Below, in pieces: positions 16,152 through 25,100 of a DNA stretch of 64,000 nt. The notes under the pieces are model-generated. The model was given only the letters and a program-made list of their open reading frames with translations. It was not told the DNA's origin and made no database searches. Position 1 is the first letter of the stretch; each line of letters begins with the position of its first letter. The stretch spans positions 1 through 64,000 of the IMG/VR virus record IMGVR_UViG_3300022602_000084. The stretch is one strand, 5' to 3'. A program made the translations under genes and the position numbers. The stretch comes from a virus.

Positions 16152-16178
16152 AAAAAAGCACTTTCGGGTGCTTTTTTG
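16152..16178 (+). terminator. Rho-independent terminator after gp23
   Basis: GCAC-TTTCGG-GTGC stem flanked by six A on the left and six T on the right, so the stem can extend through A-U pairs. It ends the head operon. Confidence 0.9.
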
Positions 16179-16197
16179 TTGGCGGTACCGTCGGCGA

Positions 16198-16205
16198 TAT
16201 AAATA
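16198..16205 (+). promoter_or_regulatory. Late promoter TATAAATA
   Basis: Perfect late box 60 bp before the small gene at 16266; that gene has ribosome-binding site AAAGGAG. Confidence 0.75.
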
Positions 16206-16265
16206 TCTATGTGGCAACAGTCACAAGCTCGTGTTTAACACACATACACACAAAGGAGAAAAACT

Positions 16266-16493
16266 ATGAGCAAAACACCTTACGAGATTCGTCTCGAACT
16301 TCTAAAAATGGCTAACGAAATTCTTGTGACGCCAGTATTCCAAAAACGCCAATCATTGACTGATGAGTATCACTCCAAGTTAACTGATGCTAACCGCGGT
16401 ACGCTACCGTTCCCAACACTGCCCGACTTCCCCTCAAGTACGGATATTGTGACCAAGGCCGAAGAACTTAAAAAGTTTGTAGACCAAGCGTAA
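16266..16493 (+). CDS. Small conserved virion-region protein
   Basis: A 75-residue soluble, helical protein (SKTPYEIRLELLKMANEIL...) isolated between two terminators with its own late promoter and strong ribosome-binding site, so probably made in quantity late in infection. Similar short genes follow gp23 in other aquatic T4-like phages; the function is unknown to me. Confidence 0.75.
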   Translation: MSKTPYEIRLELLKMANEILVTPVFQKRQSLTDEYHSKLTDANRGTLPFPTLPDFPSSTDIVTKAEELKKFVDQA

Positions 16494-16497
16494 ACTA

Positions 16498-16519
16498 AAG
16501 CCCCTCAAGGGGCTTTTTG
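16498..16519 (+). terminator. Rho-independent terminator
   Basis: AGCCCC-TCAA-GGGGCT followed by TTTTT, four bases after the upstream stop codon. Confidence 0.9.
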
Positions 16520-16529
16520 CATTTAAGTG

Positions 16530-16536
16530 GTAAATA
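16530..16536 (+). promoter_or_regulatory. Late promoter GTAAATA
   Basis: Late-type box between a terminator and the structural gene at 16608; the 60-base leader ends in ribosome-binding site AAGGAG. Confidence 0.55.
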
Positions 16537-16607
16537 CTTAGTTCACAAGAACTCTCGGAGCACCAACTTCGGGTAGCCTAGAACGCTATTTTTAAGGAGA
16601 AAATAAA

Positions 16608-17312
16608 ATGGCAAAATTAAAAATTACAGTAACAAGCACTGACGGCATCATACATGACCGTTATACAGCACCGTATCAAATCAATGGTGCATACGTTGGC
16701 GGCACAGGCGGTAACACCAGTCAAGTGGGTCATCAAATACAACCCACAGTCAAGATTGGTTCAAATGGTGCAGCTGCAGGATCTATCATGTTCCAAAAAG
16801 GCATACACAAATTTGAAGTAAACGATGGAACCAACGTTGGAAAATGCACTCTAGTTAACTTGGCAACTCCCACTGTCAACAACACAATGAGCATTGCAAT
16901 TACATTGAATACCATTACTTCAGCAAACGTTATTGCTGCAAACGTAGCTGGTGGAGCTACTAGTACCTATGTTACTTACGCAACTGCTAACGTAGTTGGT
17001 CCAGCAACAATTGGCGTCAATAGCACATTGTTGGGATTGGGCGGAAATACTGCTGGTTTGGTTACTGCGGTCAATCCCACAGTGGGTGGATTAGCCAACG
17101 TTACAATCGCATTGAGTGGAAACGTAGCAGCTCAAACTGTGGCTTTTGCAAATAACACTGCTTACGCAAGTCGTATTACAAATCGTTACGTTTACGATTT
17201 TGGTAACGATGGTTATTTGAGCACAAACATTTCTGGTGGATACAATCCAACAAAATGGCGTTATCACTTGGCTACTCCTGATAGCACATACGTAATGGTT
17301 GCTTACGCTTAA
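16608..17312 (+). CDS. Probable abundant virion protein, unknown fold
   Basis: A 234-residue protein with N-terminal KITVTSTDGIIHDRYTAPY, a Gly/Asn/Thr-rich beta-type middle (repeated ANV-A-NV strands) and C-terminal SRITNRYVYDFGNDGYLS. It has no Cys, no signal peptide and no membrane segment. It is insulated by terminators on both sides and has its own promoter and strong ribosome-binding site, which suggests high-level expression. Together with its position just after the capsid genes this fits a head decoration or other abundant structural protein, but that is inference. Confidence 0.65.
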   Translation: MAKLKITVTSTDGIIHDRYTAPYQINGAYVGGTGGNTSQVGHQIQPTVKIGSNGAAAGSIMFQKGIHKFEVNDGTNVGKCTLVNLATPTVNNTMSIAITLNTITSANVIAANVAGGATSTYVTYATANVVGPATIGVNSTLLGLGGNTAGLVTAVNPTVGGLANVTIALSGNVAAQTVAFANNTAYASRITNRYVYDFGNDGYLSTNISGGYNPTKWRYHLATPDSTYVMVAYA

Positions 17313-17346
17313 AACAATCGGCTATAAGTGAGTATAGCACTCTTTT

Positions 17347-17374
17347 AAAACGGCCTCTGGGCCGTTTTATTTTG
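17347..17374 (+). terminator. Rho-independent terminator
   Basis: AAAACGGCC-TCT-GGGCCGTTTT stem followed by ATTTTG; ends the unit of the preceding structural gene. Confidence 0.9.
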
Positions 17375-17397
17375 ACAATTCAATATCTTTGGCTCAG

Positions 17398-17404
17398 CTA
17401 AATA
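17398..17404 (+). promoter_or_regulatory. Late promoter CTAAATA opening the fibre cluster
   Basis: Late-type box 22 bp before the ATG at 17427; five fibre-type genes follow with little or no spacing. Confidence 0.65.
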
Positions 17405-17426
17405 TACAATAAACAAGGTTTTCGCG

Positions 17427-17987
17427 ATGAGTACCACAAAAAGAATTTCGGGAAGTTACACAATACAAACCATCAATCCCGGGGATCAAATCAATATCGA
17501 TTCCACTCAGGTAGTAATCAATGGCAATTTGATTGTGACTGGCAACAGTCAAAGCATAGTCAGTACTGATAGTGCAATCACCGATCATACTATTACATTG
17601 AATAACGGAGTAACAACTCCAAATCCGCTAGGGGCAAATATCATAGTAGCCCGAAGTGCTTCGGGCAGTCCGGCCAATGTATTCATCAGCTGGAACGAAT
17701 CGGTAAAATCTTGGCAACTTTATAATGGTACCGCGGTTTCAAACATAGCAACCGCGGTTAGTTCGGGTATTACCAGTGTAAGCCAAGACACCAATCCAGC
17801 TCTAGGCGGAAACTTAAATATAACCGGACATACTTTATATACCAACGTATCTAGCGGCAACGTACAAATTTCGGCTAACACTGCCGGCAGTGGCGGATCG
17901 GGAGTGTATGTAACAAACACTCAAACTACCAATGCAGAATTAGTAACAAAAAGCAAGGCAGTGGCCTACAGTATAGTATTTGGATAG
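17427..17987 (+). CDS. Fibre-type structural protein
   Basis: A 186-residue Ser/Thr/Asn/Gly-rich protein of predicted beta structure. The segment INGNLIVTGNSQSIVSTDSAITDHTITLNNG resembles shaft modules in the larger fibre proteins downstream (AVT-GNLTVQG type). It is first in a run of five closely spaced genes of the same composition and is probably a tail fibre or spike component. No receptor-binding motif can be read. Confidence 0.6.
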   Translation: MSTTKRISGSYTIQTINPGDQINIDSTQVVINGNLIVTGNSQSIVSTDSAITDHTITLNNGVTTPNPLGANIIVARSASGSPANVFISWNESVKSWQLYNGTAVSNIATAVSSGITSVSQDTNPALGGNLNITGHTLYTNVSSGNVQISANTAGSGGSGVYVTNTQTTNAELVTKSKAVAYSIVFG

Positions 17988-17996
17988 GAATAACAA

Positions 17997-18317
17997 ATGG
18001 CAATTCAGAACACAGCATTAACAACAACAGCGGCAAATATATTTGTCAATCAGAGTACAACTGGCACTAGTGCCATTACCACAATACATTTGGCCAACTA
18101 TACAAACTCGCCACAGACTGTAAATGTCTACGTAGTGCCATTTGGAAGCACTGCTGGCAACAGTACAGTGATTTATCCCAATCAAACCCTAACGGCCTAC
18201 AACACTTTGATTGTGTATGCTGAGAAATTTATTTTAGGCAACATTGGTGATGCGATCATGGCCAATTGCAGTAATGCCAATGCAGTAACTGCAACAGTGA
18301 GTTCGATAGGAATTTAA
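17997..18317 (+). CDS. Small beta-rich virion protein of the fibre operon
   Basis: A 106-residue Thr/Asn/Ala-rich protein (ALTTTAANIFVNQSTTGTSAITTIHLANYTNSPQTVNVYVVP) with the alternating hydrophobic pattern of an immunoglobulin-like or beta-sandwich domain. It sits nine bases after the previous gene and three bases before the next. The function is not recognised; a fibre connector or capping protein is possible. Confidence 0.55.
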   Translation: MAIQNTALTTTAANIFVNQSTTGTSAITTIHLANYTNSPQTVNVYVVPFGSTAGNSTVIYPNQTLTAYNTLIVYAEKFILGNIGDAIMANCSNANAVTATVSSIGI

Positions 18318-18319
18318 CA

Positions 18320-18754
18320 ATGGCACGACTTTTAAAAAATCCATTGCCACACGATAATGCCAATCTTGCCATGCAATTGCCAATTGTTCCCAGCAGCAGT
18401 TATGGCGATGCTCCGGCCAACGGCTTACTGAGATTTAATCAAGCAACCAATAGAATTGAATTTTATTACAACGGTGCCTGGAGCCAAGTGGCCAAAATTG
18501 GTAGCGTGCAATTGGTTACTGACAGCTTTACCGGTGATGGTAACACAACCACATTTACAATGAGTCAAGTGGAAACAGATCCAACTGCAATCGCAGTTTT
18601 CATTGGCGGAGTTTATCAAATTCCCACAAGTCATTATTCGGTAAACGGAACAACCACTATTACATTTAACAGTCCCCCACCGCAGTATACTGGCAGTAGC
18701 CCGACCACAATTATTGTAATACACAACATAAACAGCACTAACGTGGCTGCCTAG
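18320..18754 (+). CDS. Fibre-operon protein with shared 'RFN-IEFYNG-W' and 'TSYTFN' modules
   Basis: A 144-residue protein built from two modules that recur in the larger fibre genes: GLLRFNQATNRIEFYYNGAW (compare RFNTDTSVIEFYNGTSW at 21475-21530 and the 2074-residue protein) and DSFTGDGNTTTFTMSQVETDPTAIAVFIGGVYQIP, matching the DQQFTGTGSQTNFTLS module downstream. This indicates module shuffling among fibre proteins. It probably belongs to the tail fibre complex. Confidence 0.6.
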   Translation: MARLLKNPLPHDNANLAMQLPIVPSSSYGDAPANGLLRFNQATNRIEFYYNGAWSQVAKIGSVQLVTDSFTGDGNTTTFTMSQVETDPTAIAVFIGGVYQIPTSHYSVNGTTTITFNSPPPQYTGSSPTTIIVIHNINSTNVAA

Positions 18755-18762
18755 GAGCAGAC

Positions 18763-20751
18763 ATGGCAATAGGAAAAATCAGTGGAACAATGCTACAGGC
18801 GAACTTGGAACGCCAAGGTACCAACATCTCCATTGATGCCACTGCTTACTTTGATGTAAACAATCACAGACTAGGTGTCAACAATCTCAGTCCACAATAC
18901 ACACTAGATTTAACCGGTAATGCTCACCTGGGCAATATCTATGTTTTGGGCAACACCATTACTGTTGATCCCGGGTACAAATTAAATTTAGGCAATATTT
19001 CCAACATAACCATTGCTGGAGGCACCAACGGCTATGTTGTTGGCACCGATGGTGCTGGCGGGTTGAGTTTTATCAGTGTCAGCAGTTTGAGCAGCAGCAT
19101 CACGGGAAATTTAGTTCCACTAGGATCAAATGTGGCCGGGGCCTTGGTAAGTAACGCAGTGTCCTTGACCACCACAACCGATGTAACCGATGCCATTGCC
19201 GAATTAAATTATGTGCTTGGCAAACTGGTCCCGCCAAGCCCGCCAAATTTTCCAAGTTCGCAAACACTGTCATTGAGCTCGGCCACAACTGCTGCACTTA
19301 TGTGCAACTTTACACAAGTAGACAACAGTGGGTGGGGAAATTTGAGTGTTGCCGGCGGAACATTGGTTAATGCAGTACGCTCGGCATCGTATACCACCAG
19401 CACTGGTATTACCAACGTTGGTCCGGGCAGCAGCGGCACTATTACAGCTTATCTTAACGGTATTCCCAGCGGAAATGTAACGCTAACCGGCAGCAACAGT
19501 AACACCACAAACGGCAACATATATGTGTACAACGTGGAAGATTACCATGCAGTGGTCAGTTCGGTAACTGCGGGATTTTGGACAGTGTTCAGCACCTATG
19601 CCACTGGTTCATCAATACCACCCGGTTGGAATCGTGTAAGCATTTCGGACAGTGGCACTGGTACTAGTACCAATACTGTTACATGGTATTATGATAATGC
19701 TGCTCCGGGAACTCCTGCATTTAGTAACACCAGTATGACTCTTACTTCTAATAGTGTTACTTACTCGAGTACTATTCCGCATTTAAATAGCAGTTCAGTT
19801 TTTACTCTTAAAGGCAACGTAAATGCTCTTAGTGGAAACATGTATCCAAACAGTACAAACTTGTTTAGTACTACTACAGGTGGCGGTGCTGTAAATGCTC
19901 CCAGCAACATAACTTATTCTTCAGCTGGAATATCAACACCGCTGGCTCCAAGTCTATACGTTAGTTCAGGCAGTGCTTATTTCCAAACCACTGCCACAGT
20001 GATCAGTGGATTTGGCAGCAGTGCTGCTGGACCCACAGTCTACGTCAGTAATAGTTATAATCAAGGATCATACAATTTTACACCAGGATCGACAGTTTTG
20101 TACAACAACGGCAGCACACAGATTTTAGAAACTGCAATTACAAACAGTTTTACCGGAGCCAGTGCAGCTTACAGAATAGTAAATCCCGACGCCGGTACGG
20201 CTGCAGACAATCCCGCATACACCGGAAGTGAAGCCACATTTAATAGCACAACTGGAGCATTTTATGCAACCGATGCAACGGTGGTGGCTGCTTTACTAAA
20301 ATACGATACCACAAACTACAGTTCGGGATACTTGCCAGTGGGCCCAAATCTCAGTACCAGAGGCGGTGGTGCACAGTACTTTACCTTTAAGTGGACCAAG
20401 GCTGCAGTAAGTAAATTTAATATTGCCTGGACAGGAACCATTGCTGGCCTATGGGTAGCACTGCCCGGAAGCAGTATTGATACAACTGCCTCGCCCACAA
20501 ACGGCTGGATCAACATGGCCGTGGCCTATGCGGGATCGGGAGTTCCTGGAACCGGCAGTGGCGGTAACGGATCAGCCGGATGCAGTACTGGCGGTACTGC
20601 TACATTAAACTCTAACGGCACATACAGTGTCACTTGTACTTTTGGTACAGTGAGTTCTACATCGGCAACAAACAACGAAATTTATATTCGTATTAAACTA
20701 ACATCTGGTCAAAGCGTATCAGTACTATCTATAGCGAACCCAACTAACTAA
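18763..20751 (+). CDS. Large tail fibre-like protein
   Basis: A 662-residue protein. Its start (IGKISGTMLQANLERQGTNISID) and early section YTLDLTGNAHLGNIYVLGNTI are typical of phage fibre shafts. The rest is extremely Ser/Thr/Asn/Gly-rich with repeated short beta strands. There is no chaperone-type C-terminal domain. It follows the previous gene by eight bases and precedes the next by one. Host binding is likely from context only. Confidence 0.65.
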   Translation: MAIGKISGTMLQANLERQGTNISIDATAYFDVNNHRLGVNNLSPQYTLDLTGNAHLGNIYVLGNTITVDPGYKLNLGNISNITIAGGTNGYVVGTDGAGGLSFISVSSLSSSITGNLVPLGSNVAGALVSNAVSLTTTTDVTDAIAELNYVLGKLVPPSPPNFPSSQTLSLSSATTAALMCNFTQVDNSGWGNLSVAGGTLVNAVRSASYTTSTGITNVGPGSSGTITAYLNGIPSGNVTLTGSNSNTTNGNIYVYNVEDYHAVVSSVTAGFWTVFSTYATGSSIPPGWNRVSISDSGTGTSTNTVTWYYDNAAPGTPAFSNTSMTLTSNSVTYSSTIPHLNSSSVFTLKGNVNALSGNMYPNSTNLFSTTTGGGAVNAPSNITYSSAGISTPLAPSLYVSSGSAYFQTTATVISGFGSSAAGPTVYVSNSYNQGSYNFTPGSTVLYNNGSTQILETAITNSFTGASAAYRIVNPDAGTAADNPAYTGSEATFNSTTGAFYATDATVVAALLKYDTTNYSSGYLPVGPNLSTRGGGAQYFTFKWTKAAVSKFNIAWTGTIAGLWVALPGSSIDTTASPTNGWINMAVAYAGSGVPGTGSGGNGSAGCSTGGTATLNSNGTYSVTCTFGTVSSTSATNNEIYIRIKLTSGQSVSVLSIANPTN

Positions 20752-20752
20752 T

Positions 20753-22078
20753 ATGACTATTTCCCAAACACAATTAGTTGATATACTTTATAAGAAACTT
20801 AGTGGGGTTTCCAAGACTGACACCAGCACTGCCAAATCGCCTGCAAACGAAGCAAACGCCAGTCCTCAATTGACCCCGGGCAGTACCATATGGCAACAAG
20901 ACTACTCGATTCCCAACGTGTCAACATTGCCTACCAGCAACAGTAGCGTGGTAACAGTGTACAGTAGCAGCACAAGTTCGGTTGTGCAAACAGCAGCCTT
21001 GAGCGAAAGTGTAGCTCAAGAAACTTGGACCACTGGCTTGACCAATTGGATCAGTCCGCAATTTGGTGCAGGATATCAGCTGAAATTGTATGCCGGACCC
21101 CCGGGTGCATCAAGTGCCCAAGCAGTTAATTTTACCAACTTACCAGTAGGCGGTAGCGGAAATAGTGACAGTTGGTACTTTGATTACATAGCCGGTATTG
21201 TTAACTTTGCCGACACCAATGTGCCCACTCCGGTGGCCAACGTGGCCAATGTGGTTTATGCAGTGGGTGCTCGTTACACCGGCACTCTAGGCATCGGCAA
21301 CTACGCCAATTTGACTGTGGCCAATCTTGCAATCACAGGAAATGTCACGGGAAATATAAGCACTGACAATATTTTCCCCAATGTTGCTACCAGCACAGTT
21401 TTCCGGGCCAACACCGCAGTTGGATTGCCTTCGGGGAATACTTCGGCACGTCCCGCTGCTGCAGCCGGGTTTATAAGATTCAACACCGACACCAGTGTAA
21501 TTGAATTTTACAACGGAACCAGCTGGGTTTCGGTCACAAACAGCATAACCGATCAGCAAATCACACCCGACGGAGTAAATCAATCTTTTTCACTGAATCA
21601 AACCACTACCGCAGTTGGCATTTTGGTCAGTATCAATGGTACTGTACAAAGTCCGGGAGTGGCATATACTGTTACAGGATCAACAATCACTTTTGCCGAA
21701 GTGCCGTTGTCTAGCGACATAGTGGATATTAGATATATTGCTACAGCCGTTTCTACCAGTCTAGATTTTGAAATTGTAGACACTGCCAACGTACAAATTG
21801 GCACAACAACTGCCATAATAGATAGCTTTTCAACTGCACAGTACCGTAGTGCCAAATACCTAATTTCTAGCACAACTCTGTCAGATTCGCAATTTAGCGA
21901 AATTATACTAGTACAAAATTCGGGCACAACCGCAGTAAATACTATTGGCAATGTTAGAACTGCTGCAAACACCGTCACTTACTCGGCCAACGTGAGCGGA
22001 AATATTGTGAATTTATTGGCAACAAGTTCGACTTCGCCAACTCAGTTACGAATTCAACGCACTTATTTCAACATCTAA
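20753..22078 (+). CDS. Tail fibre-like protein with C-terminal trimer-type module
   Basis: A 441-residue protein. Its N terminus (TISQTQLVDILYKKLSGVSKTDT) is helical and may attach to the virion. The middle holds the modules RFNTDTSVIEFYNGTSW and DQQITPDGVNQSFSLNQTTTAV. The C terminus NVRTAANTVTYSANVSGN ... QLRIQRTYFNI is closely related to that of the 2074-residue protein downstream, so the two are partial paralogues. It is probably a short fibre sharing a distal or assembly domain with the long one. Confidence 0.65.
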   Translation: MTISQTQLVDILYKKLSGVSKTDTSTAKSPANEANASPQLTPGSTIWQQDYSIPNVSTLPTSNSSVVTVYSSSTSSVVQTAALSESVAQETWTTGLTNWISPQFGAGYQLKLYAGPPGASSAQAVNFTNLPVGGSGNSDSWYFDYIAGIVNFADTNVPTPVANVANVVYAVGARYTGTLGIGNYANLTVANLAITGNVTGNISTDNIFPNVATSTVFRANTAVGLPSGNTSARPAAAAGFIRFNTDTSVIEFYNGTSWVSVTNSITDQQITPDGVNQSFSLNQTTTAVGILVSINGTVQSPGVAYTVTGSTITFAEVPLSSDIVDIRYIATAVSTSLDFEIVDTANVQIGTTTAIIDSFSTAQYRSAKYLISSTTLSDSQFSEIILVQNSGTTAVNTIGNVRTAANTVTYSANVSGNIVNLLATSSTSPTQLRIQRTYFNI

Positions 22079-22149
22079 CGATTACGAATTTGTAATTGCT
22101 CAATCTCAAAGATACGCAAACTAGCAAGATTTCTTTTGCCACGGCTGTA

Positions 22150-22156
22150 CTAAATA
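22150..22156 (+). promoter_or_regulatory. Late promoter CTAAATA for the giant fibre gene
   Basis: Late-type box 30 bp before the ATG at 22187; the leader has ribosome-binding site TAAGGAA. Confidence 0.65.
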
Positions 22157-22186
22157 GTATTAGTTATCAACACTAAGGAAACTAAA

Positions 22187-25100
22187 ATGGCCGTAACACG
22201 CATACAAAATAATCAGATCACTGACAGTACAATTAACGCACAGTACAAAGTTCAATCGGGAACAGTGACTGGTAATTTGTTTGCGACAAATTTGACCTTG
22301 AACAGTAATGTTACAATTCTTGGTAATTTTACAGTTGCAAACAGCTATACGCAACTGAACTCAGTCAACACATACGTCAACGATCCGTTAGTGGTTTTTA
22401 ACAACGGATACACCGGTTCACCAACATACGATATTGGTGTTTTAATGAATCGTAACCTGCAACCGGTCACCGGTTACGGCGGTCAGAGCGTGAACGCGGC
22501 CTGGGTCTGGGAAGAATCCAGCAATCAATTTCAGGGTATTTTGACCACAGAAACTGGTACTACCACTGGAGTTATCAACAATTCGGGATATGCCAATTTA
22601 CGTATCGGTAACGTATTCAGTATTAGTCAAACAGTCACAAACGGATTATCGGCCGGATCTTTAACCACTGGCGGTGCACTAACAGTATCGGGAGCAAGTG
22701 CTTTAAATACTGTGACCGGAGCCAGTTTTCAAGGTATCATTGGTAATTCCGCAGCCGCAGCCGGTACATTCACCACACTGACTGCATCTAGTGCAACAGT
22801 AAACGGCACAGTGATTGCCAATACTGTAAACGCAGTCACAATCGGTAACACTGGTGCAAACATAAACGGTACTGGAACTTATTTGACTGCACTAAATGCA
22901 AGCAATTTGAGTTCGGGCACAGTTCCAAGTGCACAAATCTCTGGTGCGTATACCGGTATTACTCAAGTAGGCACACTGACCGGACTTACCACAAGCGGAA
23001 CAATAATTGCTGCCACAGTAAACGCTGCCACAATTGGCAATTCAGGTGCAGTATTTTCGGGTGCAAGTGAAACACTGACCGGCACCTTGATAGCTGCCAC
23101 AGTCAATGCTGCCACAATTGGTAATACTGGTGCTACAGGCACATTCCAAACACTAAATTCTGTATACAGTAACCCAACTAACTTGGCAACCTCTAATGCA
23201 GTAATTACTGGAGGTAGTGTAAATGGCACACCTGTTGGGGCAACTGTTGCTAGTACTGGTAACTTTACAACCTTAAACGCAACAACATCAATTACTACTG
23301 CTACAGTAAATGCTGCCACAATTGGCAATGCAGGTGCAGTATTTTCAGGTGCAAGTGAAACACTAACAGGTACTCTAATAGCTGCCACAGTCAATGCTGC
23401 CACAATTGGTAATACTGGTGCCAACCTTGTTGGTACCGGTACATATATCACAGGATTGAGCTCTAGCAATATATCTGGCACAGTGGCCACTGCCAACGTG
23501 GCAATAAACGTTCAGACCAATTTAAACGTTGATACAACAAACGCTCATTTGCCAATAATGTTGGGTAATACTGCTACAACTGGCAACAGTCAAGTTGGTG
23601 TAAGTAGCAACTTATGGTACGATCCAGCAACACAGTATTTTAACGCTCCAAACCTTTCAACTGGCAGTGCTAGTGGCACTGTTGCCACAAACATACTAAA
23701 CGCAGCAGTTGGTGCATCTAACGTAACAGTATTCAATACTACTACTGCTAATATCAACATGGGTGGTGCTGCAACAATAGTCGCATTGGGTGCAAGCAAC
23801 GTTAACTTTAACGTTGGTGGCGGCACTGGTAACATATCGGCTGGCAATGTTACGGCAACAACACTTTACGGAAATTTTATTGGCACTGCGGCATTAAGTA
23901 CATTAACAACCAGCAGTACAATCATTGCCAATGGCAACATAGTTGCTGCTAGTGGAACTGCTAGCTCAAATACCACAACTGGTGCTTTGGTGGTCGCTGG
24001 CACAGGCGGCCTTGGAGTAGGCGGTGCAGTATATGCCGGAAGTGTTTATGATTCGGGCAATCGAGTACTAAGCACAAGTTCTGGTGCTGGTAATTTAGCC
24101 ATCAGCGGAAACGCAGTTACTTTACCGTTGACCGGACCAGGAGCAGTCTCAGTTGGTAGTGCAACCAATATTCCCACAATACAAACCGATCAATACGGAC
24201 GTATTGTGAGTTTGACCAGTAACGCTGTTTCTACCGGATTTAGTTTAGTTGGCACAAGCGGTTCGGGCACATTAAGTGGTGGAGGAACACTGACATTTGC
24301 AAGTACAAACGGTGTAACCATTGCAGTTGGCAGTTCGTATGCAAACATTAGTACTCCGCAAGATGTAAGGACAACTGCAAGTCCATCTTTTGTGAATACT
24401 ACGCTAAGTGGTACGCTGATAGCTGCCACAGTAAATGCTGCCACAATTGGTAATACAGGGGCCAGCTTCTCGGGTGCCAACCAAACATTGTCGGGTACCT
24501 TGATAGCAAGCACTGTCAATGCTGCCACAATTGGTAATACTGGTGCGGCATTTACTGGTAGTAGTGCAACCATCACTGGAACAACACAATCAACCAATAC
24601 CACGAGCGGTGCCTTGCAAGTTACTGGTGGTGTTGGTATTGGTGCTAATTTGTATGTGGGCGGAAATGCCACTATTGTAGGAAATTTAACTGTACAAGGC
24701 ACAGTGACCAGTGTAAACAGCGAAATCGTTAATCAGACCGAAGTTGTTGCTGGCACACTGACAGCAAATTCAACAGTAGCAGCAACCAATACCACAAGTG
24801 GTGCGTTGCAAGTTGCTGGTGGCGTAGGTATACAAGGTGCAGTATATGCCGGAAGTATTCAAAATACTCCAATTGGTAACACCACTGCCAGCACTGGTGC
24901 ATTTACAACATTGACTTCAAGCGGCACAACAATTGCATCGGGCAATATTGTTGCTGCTAGTGGCACTGCAAGTACAAGTGCAACGACTGGTGCATTGGTT
25001 GTGGCTGGATCAGGCGGAGCTGGCATTGGCGGTAACTTAAACGTTGCCGGTTTAGCTTACTTCACTGACAATATTCCAAATACAGGAGTTAATACTGGTG

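Noticed and set aside
22963-24702. Long open frames on the minus strand opposite the giant fibre gene (for example 22963-23496 and 24190-24702)
   Set aside because: They are the repetitive complement of the Thr/Ala/Asn-rich coding repeats, encode Val/Pro/Ala-rich low-complexity protein and have no ribosome-binding sites.
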